NCBI RefSeq assembly: GCF_014253065.1
Contig: NZ_JACLZK010000001.1
Span: forward strand, 1,054,001-1,118,000
Direction: 5' to 3'
Length of the DNA: 64,000 nt
Source: Campylobacter massiliensis
GTDB lineage: Bacteria > Campylobacterota > Campylobacteria > Campylobacterales > Campylobacteraceae
The position numbers and the translations under genes are program-made. Positions 16,643 to 26,752 of this stretch are shown piece by piece. The stretch's first letter is position 1. The number at the start of each line of letters is the position of its first letter. A model generated the notes under the pieces. The model searched no databases. It worked only from the letters and a program-made list of their open reading frames with translations, and was not told where the DNA came from.

Positions 16643-18082
16643 TTATGAATTTTTAAATTTAATAGTAAATACTACGCCATTATTTATATTTTGCGCGTAA
16701 ATTCGGGCGTTATTTTTTTCGGCTATCACCTTACTCATATATAGCCCAAGCCCACTGCCCGACTTTTTCGTAGTAAAATGCGGCTTGAAAATTTTATTTA
16801 TCACCGCTTTGTTTATATTGCCGGCATTATTTTCAAGCGTGATCGCTCGCTCGCCGTTTTGCAAAAAGGCCGTTATTAAAATTTGCATTCGGTTTGCTTG
16901 TGCTCGATCTTGCGGCGCGTTTAAAAATGCTTCTTTGGCGTTATTTATGACGTTGATTAAAATTTGAATGAGCTCGTTTATATTTCCGTAAAGCGTAAAA
17001 TTTTCTTTTATCTCGACTTTTACGTCGATGACGTGCCTTTTGAGCGTCGCGTTTAAAATTTTACAAGCCTGTTCTATGGCCTGTTTTACCTCAAATTCGC
17101 TCTTTGGCATATTTGGATTAAAGAAATTTTTAAAATCCTCGATAGTGCCGGACATAAATTTGACCTGCTCGTTCGCCTCTTCGATAGCCTCTTTTAGCCT
17201 CTGCTGGCTTAGCTTTCCTCGCTCGGAGTAAAGCTCCAAATTTACCAGAGTCGAGCTGATCTGGGCTAGAGGCTGGCGCCACTGATGCGAGATATTGCCG
17301 ATCATCTCGCCCATCGAGGCTAAACGGCTTTGATTTATCATCAAAAGCTCGTTTTGCAACTTGGTTTTTTCGTTGCCTTTGTGGATTTTATAAACGAAAA
17401 ATAAAAACGCCGCAAAGATCGCCGTTATTGCCACGCCGCTAACGATAAATTCCTGTTTATGATAGAGCAAAATGCTTTTTACCGGGATTTTAAAGCTCAC
17501 CATCGCTATCGTGTCGCCGACTTTACCCTCGAAATTGTTCAAATTTCCGTATTGTTCGAGCATTTTTTTAGGCGCGCTGTTTATGTTGTGGCACTCGACG
17601 CAGGAGGGGTGGGAGTTTTTGACCGGAAGTCCGACGAAAAAGTACGAGGCGTTTTGGTCTTTGATGATGTCTGAGTAGACCTCGTATTTGCCCTCTTTAA
17701 AGCCTTCTAAAATTTCGTTTTCAAATTCCGTGCCTTCGTGTTCGGGATTTAGCGGGTTCGTCGCCGTTAGCCTGTAGTCGTAGTTTATGTTTTTTTTGGC
17801 GAGCTGTATTTTGTAAATTTGACGAGTTATATAGGATGAGGACATGAGCCTTGGATCAAAAAGGTCTTTGTCTATGACGCCGCCGTCTTTTAGCTCTTCT
17901 ATCAGCGGGCGCTGGACGGTAGAGATATAGTCGCGTATGCCGTTCATCGCGTCAAGTACGTAAAATGCCTCCTGTCTGGCGTCCTTTAGCGCAAGATCGC
18001 GGTAAAAGTTAAAAACCAAAACGGTAATGGCGCCATATAAAACGACGAGTAGCAGGACGATAAATTTAAATTTGGACTTCAC
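16643..18082 (-). CDS. mccS: Sensor histidine kinase with a periplasmic heme-binding site (MccS)
   Basis: 479 residues. A membrane span (about 7-24) leads into a periplasmic domain of about 185 residues of the DUF3365/Tll0287 type carrying CVECH at 161-165, a c-type heme site. A second span (about 212-231) follows, then the dimerisation helix with the H-box SHQWRQPL (His266). The ATPase domain has an N-box (INVINNAKEAF) and a C-terminal GSGLGLYMSK box. It should sense a redox ligand such as sulfite, or redox state, and phosphorylate MccR. The start is GTG, and the gene overlaps mccR by 17 bases. Its stop lies about 100 bases before mccA. Confidence 0.88.
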   Translation of the reverse strand: MKSKFKFIVLLLVVLYGAITVLVFNFYRDLALKDARQEAFYVLDAMNGIRDYISTVQRPLIEELKDGGVIDKDLFDPRLMSSSYITRQIYKIQLAKKNINYDYRLTATNPLNPEHEGTEFENEILEGFKEGKYEVYSDIIKDQNASYFFVGLPVKNSHPSCVECHNINSAPKKMLEQYGNLNNFEGKVGDTIAMVSFKIPVKSILLYHKQEFIVSGVAITAIFAAFLFFVYKIHKGNEKTKLQNELLMINQSRLASMGEMIGNISHQWRQPLAQISSTLVNLELYSERGKLSQQRLKEAIEEANEQVKFMSGTIEDFKNFFNPNMPKSEFEVKQAIEQACKILNATLKRHVIDVKVEIKENFTLYGNINELIQILINVINNAKEAFLNAPQDRAQANRMQILITAFLQNGERAITLENNAGNINKAVINKIFKPHFTTKKSGSGLGLYMSKVIAEKNNARIYAQNINNGVVFTIKFKNS

Positions 18083-18761
18083 ATAGATATCCTACGCCGT
18101 ATAAATTTTTGATTGTGTCTTTGCCGATCTTGCGGCGCAGCTCTTTTACGATGGTTTTGATGGCCTCTTTGGTCGGTTGTTCAAATTCCCACATGTAGTC
18201 AAATAGCTGTTCGTAAGTGATGGTTTGGTTTTTGTTGTTTAAAAAATACTCCAAAAGCTTGCTCTCGCTTTTGGAGAGGCGACAGGCCTCTTCCTTTATA
18301 TATATGATTTTTTTACTAAAGTCGTATTTGAGCTCGTCGTTGATACTAAACATCGGCGTATGGTCGATGAGCTCCATCGCGACGTCTTCTAGCGCTTTTA
18401 TAAACGTATCTTTGTCGTAAGGCTTTGATAGATATCTCGTGATCTTTAGCTCAACCGCACGCCACAAATACTCCTGCTCGGTATGGCTTGAAATGATGAC
18501 TATAGGGATTTTGCGGTTTGCGGAGCGGATCTTTTTAGCTACCTCTAGACCGTCCATGTGCGGGACGCTGACATCTAGGACGAGTGCGTCGTATGAGCCG
18601 CTCATAGCCTCGTCTAGCGCCTCGATGCCGTCGCTTACGCCTTTTACTTCGGCAAAAAACAGCTCGAGGGAGTCGATCATATTTTTTAATATATAAGGTT
18701 CATCCTCTAAACAAAGGACTTTTTTATTGGATAAAACATCTAAAATAGAGTAATCTTGCAT
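18066..18761 (-). CDS. mccR: OmpR-family response regulator (MccR)
   Basis: 231 residues: a receiver domain (about 10-125) with the acidic pair LEDE, the phosphoacceptor in DALVLDVSVPHMDG (about Asp59) and the Lys in LSKPYD, followed by a winged-helix DNA-binding domain (about 145-231) ending in RRKIGKDTIKNLYGVGYLC. It is paired with the overlapping sensor gene. Position suggests control of mccA, where tandem direct repeats are visible at 16606-16630. The name is given by analogy with the Wolinella mccRS pair. Confidence 0.9.
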   Translation of the reverse strand: MQDYSILDVLSNKKVLCLEDEPYILKNMIDSLELFFAEVKGVSDGIEALDEAMSGSYDALVLDVSVPHMDGLEVAKKIRSANRKIPIVIISSHTEQEYLWRAVELKITRYLSKPYDKDTFIKALEDVAMELIDHTPMFSINDELKYDFSKKIIYIKEEACRLSKSESKLLEYFLNNKNQTITYEQLFDYMWEFEQPTKEAIKTIVKELRRKIGKDTIKNLYGVGYLCEVQI

Positions 18762-18899
18762 CTTTTTCCCGTGCTAAATTTTGCCGATACTAACACAAGC
18801 AAGCTTAAAATACTATTTTCAGAGGTTGCGATATTAACTATAAAACATAAATTAATCAAAGTTTTTGATGATGTAAAATTTAGGGAAGAAATTCAAAGA

Positions 18900-18975
<76 letters not shown>

Positions 18976-19092
18976 AATCGTCGAAAAGATTTTGGAATTA
19001 TATCATTTTTATCTTACGAAATTTTGAAATTTGACGAAATAAAATAAAATTTTAAGCAAAAATCAGCTAAAATCTTATTTTTCAAACAAAAT

Positions 19093-19167
19093 GCGGGAAT
19101 AGCTCAGGGGTAGAGCACAACCTTGCCAAGGTTGGGGTCGCGAGTTCGAATCTCGTTTCCCGCTCCA
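19093..19167 (+). tRNA. tRNA-Gly (GCC)
   Basis: The acceptor stem is GCGGGAA/TTCCCGC, the anticodon loop TTGCCAA gives GCC, the T-arm is GAGTTCGAATC and CCA is encoded. It is the first of three closely spaced tRNA genes. Confidence 0.97.
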
Positions 19168-19192
19168 TCGGTTTTAAATTTAGGGAATTTTT

Positions 19193-19279
19193 GCCCGGGT
19201 GGCGGAATGGTAGACGCAAGGGACTTAAAATCCCTCGGTATTTTTTACCGTACCGGTTCAAGTCCGGTTTCGGGCACCA
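19193..19279 (+). tRNA. tRNA-Leu (TAA)
   Basis: A class II tRNA with a long variable arm (CTCGGTATTTTTTACCG). The anticodon loop CTTAAAA gives TAA, and CCA is encoded. It lies 25 bases after tRNA-Gly. Confidence 0.97.
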
Positions 19280-19289
19280 TTGACTTTTA

Positions 19290-19363
19290 GGCGACATAGC
19301 CAAGTGGTAAGGCATGAGCCTGCAAAGCTTTGATCCCCGGTTCGAATCCGGGTGTCGCCTCCA
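19290..19363 (+). tRNA. tRNA-Cys (GCA)
   Basis: The acceptor stem is GGCGACA/TGTCGCC, the anticodon loop CTGCAAA gives GCA, the T-arm is GGTTCGAATCC and CCA is encoded. It lies 10 bases after tRNA-Leu. Confidence 0.97.
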
Positions 19364-19382
19364 AAAATTATAAGGAGAGAAA

Positions 19383-19538
19383 ATGCGTTATTTACTAGTG
19401 CTATTATCTGCTACTTTGTTTATGGTTGGCTGTTCAAATACTTGGCGTGGAGCCAAGGAGGACACAAATAACGCCGTTGAATGGTCAAAGGAAAAAGTCA
19501 ACAAAGGCGCTTCCTACGTTAAGGAAAAAACCGAATAA
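19383..19538 (+). CDS. Entericidin-like mini-lipoprotein
   Basis: A 51-residue reading frame with a strong AAGGAGAG ribosome site 5-12 bases before ATG. The N-terminal hydrophobic segment ends in the lipobox MVGC (Cys17), so it should be a lipoprotein. The tail is short and amphipathic with repeated Lys/Glu (AVEWSKEKVNKGASYVKEKTE-like periodicity). This resembles the entericidin EcnA/EcnB family of stress-linked lipoprotein peptides. It sits between tRNA-Cys and tRNA-Ser and may be read from the tRNA transcript. The match is by pattern, not search. Confidence 0.72.
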   Translation: MRYLLVLLSATLFMVGCSNTWRGAKEDTNNAVEWSKEKVNKGASYVKEKTE

Positions 19539-19567
19539 ATTTGGCTATAATTAGCCAAAATATTTTA

Positions 19568-19657
19568 CGGGAGATGGCTGAGCGGTCGAAAGCGGCGGTC
19601 TTGAAAACCGTTGAGGTGTGAAAGCCTCCTGGGGTTCGAATCCCTATCTCCCGGCCA
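19568..19657 (+). tRNA. tRNA-Ser (TGA)
   Basis: A class II tRNA. The acceptor stem is CGGGAGA/TCTCCCG with discriminator G and encoded CCA, the anticodon loop CTTGAAA gives TGA, and there is a long variable arm. A gene-poor stretch with possible integrase remnants follows its 3' end. Confidence 0.97.
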
Positions 19658-19814
19658 TTACTATGCTATAAATTAATATTTAAATCCCTATTTTATCAGT
19701 ATTCTAAAACACTCAAAAAGTTTAAAAGCTCGTCTCAAAATTTAGACAAAGTCACTTTGTTGCAAAAATTTGCCGTTTTGTTATAGAAACCAGATTTATC
19801 CTACGAGCCTCCTT

Positions 19815-19955
19815 ATGACTTCCAAGCCAATAACAAAAATCAAAAATAGACCAAACTATTACTACTTTGATACAGCTATAAACGATAGCAAGAAAACTAC
19901 CGTTAAATATTGTTTGTTTGCAGAGGATTTATACGAAGCCAGACGCTTGCTTTGA
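19815..19955 (+). pseudogene. Possible integrase N-terminal remnant
   Basis: The frame starting at ATG 19815 encodes 46 residues. It includes a RPNYYYFDTAINDSKK stretch and a YCLFAEDLYEARRLL ending, reminiscent of the N-terminal arm/core-binding region of tyrosine integrases (a short beta sheet followed by 'kTkdlyeAkrl'). A stop follows. No catalytic domain with the R-H-R-Y residues follows in any frame. The tRNA-Ser 160 bases upstream fits an old integration site. Confidence 0.35.
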
Positions 19956-20032
19956 AGATTAAAAATGCGGTAAATTTAATAGCTTAGGACTACGTAAATA
20001 AAAATAAAGTAATAATCTATAATTGATTCTTC

Positions 20033-20317
20033 ATTAAGAAGCCAAATTATAAAAAAGGAAATGGCGCTAAATATCTAAATACCCCTGAATATACACGCCT
20101 TATTCAAGCTATTATGAGAAAATTTTATTGTATCAACTTTTTAGGCAGCAAGCAAATTTGTGTGCAGCCCAGCAAATCAGGTGACCATAATATCTGGAAA
20201 TTAGCAGCTTTAAAACCCCAATCAATCTCACATGAAATATTATCAATGGGCGCCAAAGAGCCTAATGTTTACTTAAAATTACTAATCAAGCCTGCAAGAA
20301 TTTTTAACTACATCTAA
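20033..20317 (+). pseudogene. Unrecognised interrupted frame
   Basis: An open stretch of about 94 codons without an upstream start or ribosome site. It begins after a TGA, has its first ATG at 20114, and ends at a TAA. Residues such as NTPEYTRLIQAIMRKF look protein-like, but I cannot assign a family. It may be a fragment of a mobile-element gene, or spurious. Confidence 0.2.
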
Positions 20318-20543
20318 AATTGCAGTATTTAAGTAGCAGCGAACAAAACAAAGTTAGATATTACCCATTAAAACGAATCCGTATCATAAGTGGCGATAAA
20401 GTCATACCATAAAAAAGATCATTTGGTGCATTAAATTATTGCCATAACCACTGTAGATATAGCTAGAATGGCTCCATATAAGCCGAAAGTCAAAAACTCT
20501 CAAATTTTATAAAGCAGCTAAAAATATCGTAGTGCGCTTAAAT

Positions 20544-21338
20544 TTAATACATAAAAAGCCCCGCGTCCTTTGCCTCTCCGACCTTGTCCGTTTTCACCCA
20601 AGCCGCGATATAGATGAAAAACGAAGCCACGAGCAAAAAGAAACCAAATACCGCCAAAACGCCACTCGCCCACAGCAGTTCGCCCGCAAAAAATGTGCAA
20701 ACGTAGACGCGAAAAAGTCCGTTTCTAGTTAGCCTAGCAAGCTCGAAAAAGACCTTTCCCCACACGAACGCGACGTAGCCCAGCAGCAGTAGCGCTATGA
20801 TAGCCACTAGCTTAGCTAGCGGATGAGCCGCGTCCGCCATATACGATGCCAGCGTCGCCGTGACGTGAGCGACGAACATCACGATCATCGCCTTGCCGTA
20901 GTTTACGTGCAGATCCTGGCTATGAGCGAGCCGGGCGACTCCGCCTAGCGCCGCGTAGGTTAGCAGTGCGGCTGATATGACGGCGAGATTGTCCGCGATC
21001 TGTAGCGCTAGCCCCCCGTAGCTAGCGATAAAGTACGCGTAGATCTTGATAACGGCCGGCACGATACCGGATGCGATACCTAGCATCCTAGCTCGGTCAA
21101 ACGCCGCACTCTCTTTTAGCGCAGCCTTCGTCTCCTCGCTTCTGGTATCCTTTACCGCGCGCTTTTCGCCCTCGTCGACGACTACAAAAACGTCCCGCGC
21201 AAACGCCCCGTCAGGCCGAAACGCCACTCGCTCGCCGCCGCTAGGTCGCCCCGAGCGCACGTCCTCAAAGCTAAATTTATAGTATTTCCCGTCGTCGCCG
21301 ACTATCGTCGTTTCGTTTATCGCTACGCCCTTCACCAA
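20544..21338 (-). CDS. Membrane protein with an N-terminal OB-like domain
   Basis: 264 residues. The first about 55 residues (VAINETTIVGDDGKYYKF, then GGERVAFRPDGAFARDVFVV) resemble a cold-shock/OB fold of the kind fused to small membrane domains. About five or six membrane spans follow (roughly 82-255). The start is TTG at 21338 or GTG one codon later, behind AAGGAG. It is the last gene of a leftward group with a DUF3137 gene and lemA. Function is unknown. Confidence 0.65.
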   Translation of the reverse strand: MVKGVAINETTIVGDDGKYYKFSFEDVRSGRPSGGERVAFRPDGAFARDVFVVVDEGEKRAVKDTRSEETKAALKESAAFDRARMLGIASGIVPAVIKIYAYFIASYGGLALQIADNLAVISAALLTYAALGGVARLAHSQDLHVNYGKAMIVMFVAHVTATLASYMADAAHPLAKLVAIIALLLLGYVAFVWGKVFFELARLTRNGLFRVYVCTFFAGELLWASGVLAVFGFFLLVASFFIYIAAWVKTDKVGEAKDAGLFMY

Positions 21339-21438
21339 CTCTCCTTTTTGCGTTTTTCCACCCTGTTTTAGATTAACCCGCTCGTTTGCATTTTTAGGGT
21401 ACGGGTTATGCCGCCCGTCAAATTTGACGCCAAAATCC

Positions 21439-22305
21439 CTAATCCAGCCAAATTTTACGGTTTAGCCGCAGCTCCTCGACGATACGCAAAAAGCCGCCGA
21501 TCTCGTCTTTGTAAAATCTATTTGCCCCTTTGCCCACGAGCGGACGGCGCAGATCGGGCTCGAAGTTATCGCGTCCCGTGCGGATCGCCATGCAGATCTT
21601 GTCTCTGGTCAGCACGATGTTTATAGGGCGGTGAAATCTCGTTTTTAGCAGTTTTAGATTTTCCATCAGGCTAGGCGTGAGCGCGTATCTAGCCTCGATC
21701 TGATCGGTCGTGTAGACGCGAAATAGCCGCTCAAACTCCGCGTCGTCCATCCTCGCGCGCTTGCCGCCGTAGTCCTTAAAATCATCCATCCCGCTACAAA
21801 TTTGCGTGACGCCCTTTAACCGCTTAGGAAAATCGGCGACAAATAAAATCCCCGCAAAAAGCACTCTATGCGTCTCGTTTCCGCGCAAATCCTCTTTGAT
21901 GCTTAGCGCCTCTACGTCGCTAAATTTGACCCGCACGCCCTCTATCTGCCCGAAGATCAGGTCGTTACCCGAGTATTTATCGATGTCAAAATCGTAAATC
22001 ATATAAAGATAATCGCTCTCTACGTAGTCGCCCGGATAATACGCGAGACCGCACTCCTCTACGATACCTCTCACGACTTTTCGTTTAAATTTAAAGGTAA
22101 AGCTATCCGTGAAAATGCTCTCGAAAAAATAGTACATCGCAGCCCCGCAGACCACAAACGCGCCCGCGCTAAGAGCGGCGTTTTGCGCGGCTAGATATAG
22201 CAGCCAAGCCACCACGGCGGCGACGAAGACGCAGGTGAGCTTTAGTCTAAAAAGCGAGCGTAAAACCTTTTGCCGCTCAAGCTCTAGCAAGACCAGATCG
22301 TCCAT
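21439..22305 (-). CDS. DUF3137-family membrane protein
   Basis: 288 residues with two membrane spans near the N-terminus (about 22-42 and 45-65), then a soluble domain. The domain carries SDYLYMIYDFDIDKYSGNDLIFGQIEGVRVKFSDVEA and a later VLFAGILFVADFPK stretch, the DUF3137 pattern. DUF3137 genes commonly sit next to lemA, as here. Molecular function is unknown; an envelope role together with LemA is inferred. Confidence 0.8.
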   Translation of the reverse strand: MDDLVLLELERQKVLRSLFRLKLTCVFVAAVVAWLLYLAAQNAALSAGAFVVCGAAMYYFFESIFTDSFTFKFKRKVVRGIVEECGLAYYPGDYVESDYLYMIYDFDIDKYSGNDLIFGQIEGVRVKFSDVEALSIKEDLRGNETHRVLFAGILFVADFPKRLKGVTQICSGMDDFKDYGGKRARMDDAEFERLFRVYTTDQIEARYALTPSLMENLKLLKTRFHRPINIVLTRDKICMAIRTGRDNFEPDLRRPLVGKGANRFYKDEIGGFLRIVEELRLNRKIWLD

Positions 22306-22573
22306 TTTCGCTCCTGTTTTTAATCTAACGCCCTTTTTGCAAATTTGGCTATTTTACGGGCTTTCGTCTTTAAATTTACGTTTTAAACCGCTTAAATTTA
22401 AGCTCGTCGTTTGCGGGCGACGTTTCAAATTTGGATCAAATTTGCTGACTAAATTTACTGCCCGCGCAGCTTTTTATATTCAAATTTGACGAGCCGACAA
22501 AGCCCGCTTGTATTTTAGGAGCGCAGTTAAAGCACTCAAATTTAACGTCAAATTTGACTAAACGAGCGCAAAT
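22306..22573. other. Spacer saturated with AAATTT
   Basis: There is no gene. Ten copies of AAATTT occur between about 22338 and 22576, mostly as TCAAATTTGA/TCAAATTTAA-like blocks, in a stretch separating lemA from the DUF3137 gene. Confidence 0.6.
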
Positions 22574-23128
22574 TTAGCGGTTAAAAAGCTCGTGCACGTC
22601 GTGCGGATCGTCTTGGCCCTTCGGTACCTCGAAAAATGCCGCCTTATGAAACCTCGCCCAGCTAGCGACGAGATTTGACGGAAACATCTCCACGGCGTTG
22701 TTATAATCAGTCACGGCGGCGTTGTAGGCGCGGCGCGCGGCGGAGATCTGCTCCTCGATCTCGTTTAGCGTCTTTTGCAGGTGCATGACGTTTTCGTTGG
22801 CTTTGAGCTCGGGGTAGTTCTCGACGACGACGTTTAGCTTTGAGATGAGGTTTGACAGCTCGCCGTTTAGCGCAAATCTCTGCTCGTCGCCCGCGGCCTT
22901 TTGGATGCCGCTTCTAAGCGCGGAGATGTTTTCCAGCAGCTCGCGCTCGTGCGTGATGTACTGCTTGACGGTGGCGACGAGGTTTGGGATGAGGTCAAAG
23001 CGCCTTTTTAGCTGCGTATCGACGCCTGATCTGATGTTTGAGACCTGGTTGCGCTTGCCTACTAGCGAGTTGTAGACCGAGATGACGATTAGCGCGAGGA
23101 CGGCGATGATGCCTAGGACGATGTACAT
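22574..23128 (-). CDS. lemA: LemA family protein
   Basis: 184 residues. An N-terminal membrane span (about 2-18) precedes the LemA core: YNSLVGKRNQVSNIRSGVDTQLKRRFDLIPNLV at about 24-54, then long helices including AYNAAVTDYNNAVEMFPSNLVASW at about 138-160. Single N-terminal anchors with a helical bundle are typical. Its function is poorly defined, but the family is widespread. It is the first gene of the lemA-DUF3137 group. Confidence 0.93.
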   Translation of the reverse strand: MYIVLGIIAVLALIVISVYNSLVGKRNQVSNIRSGVDTQLKRRFDLIPNLVATVKQYITHERELLENISALRSGIQKAAGDEQRFALNGELSNLISKLNVVVENYPELKANENVMHLQKTLNEIEEQISAARRAYNAAVTDYNNAVEMFPSNLVASWARFHKAAFFEVPKGQDDPHDVHELFNR

Positions 23129-23841
23129 TTTTGCTCCTTTTTTGGGTGTGATTATAGCTAAACGGGGCTAAAATTCGTAAATTTGAGCTTGATTTTCGGC
23201 TTCTTGTCGGTTCTTGGATTGTCGCTACTGCGCGGGGTTTTGGTTGCTTACGCAGGCTGATTGCGGTTTTTGGTTGCACCAAGATTGGTGCGCATGGCCT
23301 TGCGGCGGGTGTTTTGTTGTCGCTATTTGAGGGGATTAAATTTGATTACGAAGATAAATTTAAGCGAATCAAATTTAACATTTTACCGTCAAATTTGGCT
23401 AGGTTACAAGCCGTAAATTTAACCGTAGCGCTAAAATTGAGATATTCTTGATAAAGTACAATACAAAGCGATAATTTTATAAAAGATGCGTATAGGAATT
23501 TAACGTTAAAATTTAATCCGTTGGAGTTTGAAACCAGACATCATCGTTTTATCAAAGTCGCTTAAGTCTACCCAAGGTCGGGATTTCATTTTACCGTCCA
23601 GCTACGCTTCTTTTAACTTTGCAAACAGGCCTTTGCAAACAGGCCTCTGCTTGCAGTTGCGAAGTTACAGACTTAAAGTAAAAGTCCAACGACGAAAGAC
23701 TTCATCTGCCTCAACCCCTCTGAAGCACGCGTCGGCACGTCGGCCTGCGCGTATAGTGTAGTTTTTAATCATTTATTCAGCATTGTTTTATATTTATACT
23801 ATTAGAATTGAGGCGTAAATTTATACAACGGAGGCACTAAA
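23129..23841. other. 713-base region without a supported gene
   Basis: No frame here has a convincing family or ribosome site. Small features are the near-palindrome GCACCAAGATTGGTGC (23276-23291) and a 14-bp tandem repeat CTTTGCAAACAGGC at 23617-23630 and 23631-23644, with a partial third copy. An 81-bp stretch from 23331 is rich in AAATTT words. The right end provides the GGAGG site for the 54-residue membrane protein. Confidence 0.45.
23617..23644. repeat. 14-bp tandem repeat, two copies
   Basis: CTTTGCAAACAGGC occurs twice head to tail, followed by a degenerate CTCTGC. It lies in the gene-free region upstream of the small membrane gene. Confidence 0.7.
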
Positions 23842-24006
23842 ATGAACGATCTATTTATCGGCGTCGTATTCTATTTTGCTTTTATGTTTTTCGGGCTTTT
23901 TTTCTTGCTATTTGCGCTTTTTGGTATATTTCTATCCCGCTATTTTGCATTTACGTATATTTTAAATATTTCAGAAAAGAGAAAAAATTTGAGGCTAGAG
24001 TTTTAG
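23842..24006 (+). CDS. 54-residue single-span membrane protein
   Basis: ATG at 23842 follows a GGAGG site at a 7-base distance. The peptide is very hydrophobic (residues 4-38, Phe-rich: FYFAFMFFGLFFLLFALFG) with a short basic tail (SEKRKNLRLEF). The combination of a good ribosome site and a clean membrane helix supports a real small gene. No family is recognised. Confidence 0.55.
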   Translation: MNDLFIGVVFYFAFMFFGLFFLLFALFGIFLSRYFAFTYILNISEKRKNLRLEF

Positions 24007-24117
24007 AGCCTTAAAACTATTGTTCAAATTTACTCCAGTTGTAACGAAGCAACGTTTTCAAAAAGCCGTATCCGAGGCCAAAATCGCAAATTTAGCCTCA
24101 GATACGACCGATGAATG

Positions 24118-24384
24118 CTATTTAGCGGATTTTAAAATCGCCTGATAGCCCTGTTTTTTGAGCGCTTCTACGACCGTATTTTCCGCAAAATCGTCCTGGA
24201 CAACGATGTCGGCCGTTTTGGCCTCCAAATTTACCTCGAATTTCTTCACGCCGTTAAGCGTATTTAGCGTCTGCGTGATGACCTCGTAGCAGCTCACGCA
24301 GGCCATATTGGGGATCTCGTAAACCAAAGTCTTGTCCGCAAATGCCGCCGCGCAAAGCGCCAGCGCTAGAGCTAGCTTTTTCAT
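24118..24384 (-). CDS. Periplasmic heavy-metal-associated (MerP-like) protein, CVSC type
   Basis: 88 residues: a signal peptide (about 1-16), then one HMA ferredoxin-like domain beginning VYEIPNMACVSCYEVITQTL. The metal site is Cys-Val-Ser-Cys, in the position of the usual GMxCxxC. MerP/CopZ-type domains bind Cu(I) or Hg(II). A 4-base overlap couples it to the upstream HMA gene. It probably handles copper in the periplasm. Confidence 0.82.
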   Translation of the reverse strand: MKKLALALALCAAAFADKTLVYEIPNMACVSCYEVITQTLNTLNGVKKFEVNLEAKTADIVVQDDFAENTVVEALKKQGYQAILKSAK

Positions 24385-24644
24385 TCTTTGATACCGACTT
24401 TGTATTTTTTGGCTTGGATCGCGTGCACGATGTCCATCACGTTCACGCCGCTATCTGCGGTGATGTTTACGTCTTTGCTTTTTAGGTCAAAGCTCACTCC
24501 GGTGACGCCTTTGACGCCCTTTGCGGCATCTTCGATTTTCTTAGCGCAGCCGCCGCAGTTCATATTCGGCACGTTTAGTTCGTAGGTTTGCTCCGCAGAA
24601 ACAGCACCGCAAATCGCCGCCAAAAGTAAAATTTTCTTCATCAT
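24381..24644 (-). CDS. Periplasmic heavy-metal-associated (MerP-like) protein, CGGC type
   Basis: 87 residues: a signal peptide (about 1-17), then an HMA domain starting YELNVPNMNCGGCAKKIEDAAKGVKGV. The metal site is CGGC. It is first in a two-gene unit with the CVSC protein. An AAGGAG ribosome site and a minus-strand TATAAT at 24674-24679 lie upstream. Confidence 0.85.
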   Translation of the reverse strand: MMKKILLLAAICGAVSAEQTYELNVPNMNCGGCAKKIEDAAKGVKGVTGVSFDLKSKDVNITADSGVNVMDIVHAIQAKKYKVGIKE

Positions 24645-24667
24645 CGCTCCTTGAAAATAATATTTGA

Positions 24668-24684
24668 TGTGAAATTATATCACT
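24668..24684 (-). promoter_or_regulatory. Promoter -10 and overlapping GTGA/TCAC dyad before the HMA pair
   Basis: TATAAT reads on the minus strand from 24679 to 24674, about 30 bases from the start codon. It lies inside the inverted repeat GTGA-7-TCAC (24669-24683), which could be an operator. Confidence 0.4.
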
Positions 24685-24873
24685 ATATTTCTTATATATT
24701 TATTATTTTTATTTATATTAAAATGTAATATGATTTACTTTTTTCTTATATTTAAAACTAAAATTTGACGTCAAATTTTAGCTGATTTAAAGCGGATGGA
24801 AAAATATTGCGGGAAAATCAAGAGGGGAATTTAGCCCGCAAAAAGCATAATTTGCAGGCTAAATTTATAAAAT

Positions 24874-26682
<1,809 letters not shown>

Positions 26683-26752
26683 AGTTTTTCTCCGTTATTA
26701 AAATAGGGCTGATTCTAGCCAAATTTTCCTTATAAAAATAATAAAGCCGTTT

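Larger units (their letters stand above)
19658..20543. other. 886-base gene-poor stretch with possible decayed genes
   Basis: No intact gene is supported. The sequence is more AT-rich than its neighbours and holds two interrupted frames, one at 19815-19955 resembling the N-terminus of a phage-type integrase and one at about 20033-20317 with no recognisable match. The position directly behind tRNA-Ser is where integrating elements insert. I see no terminal repeat of the tRNA 3' end within the stretch. Confidence 0.4.

Noticed and set aside
19082-19315. 77-codon minus-strand frame across tRNA-Gly, tRNA-Leu and tRNA-Cys
   Set aside because: It runs antisense through tRNA genes, so the frame is a by-product of their fixed sequences.
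22306-22573. AAATTT-rich spacer as a DNA uptake sequence array
   Set aside because: The word is equally common inside genes, and no uptake word is established for Campylobacter, so a specific uptake role cannot be claimed.
22995-23282. 95-codon minus-strand frame overlapping the lemA start
   Set aside because: It overlaps the start of lemA in another frame, has an Arg/Lys/Ser-rich composition and lacks a ribosome site.
23276-23291. Near-palindrome GCACCAAGATTGGTGC as an operator
   Set aside because: It is perfect but isolated, far from any start codon, and of a length that can arise by chance.
23528-23761. 77-codon + strand frame in the gene-free region
   Set aside because: No ribosome site, biased composition, and it contains the tandem 14-bp repeat. 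No family is recognisable.
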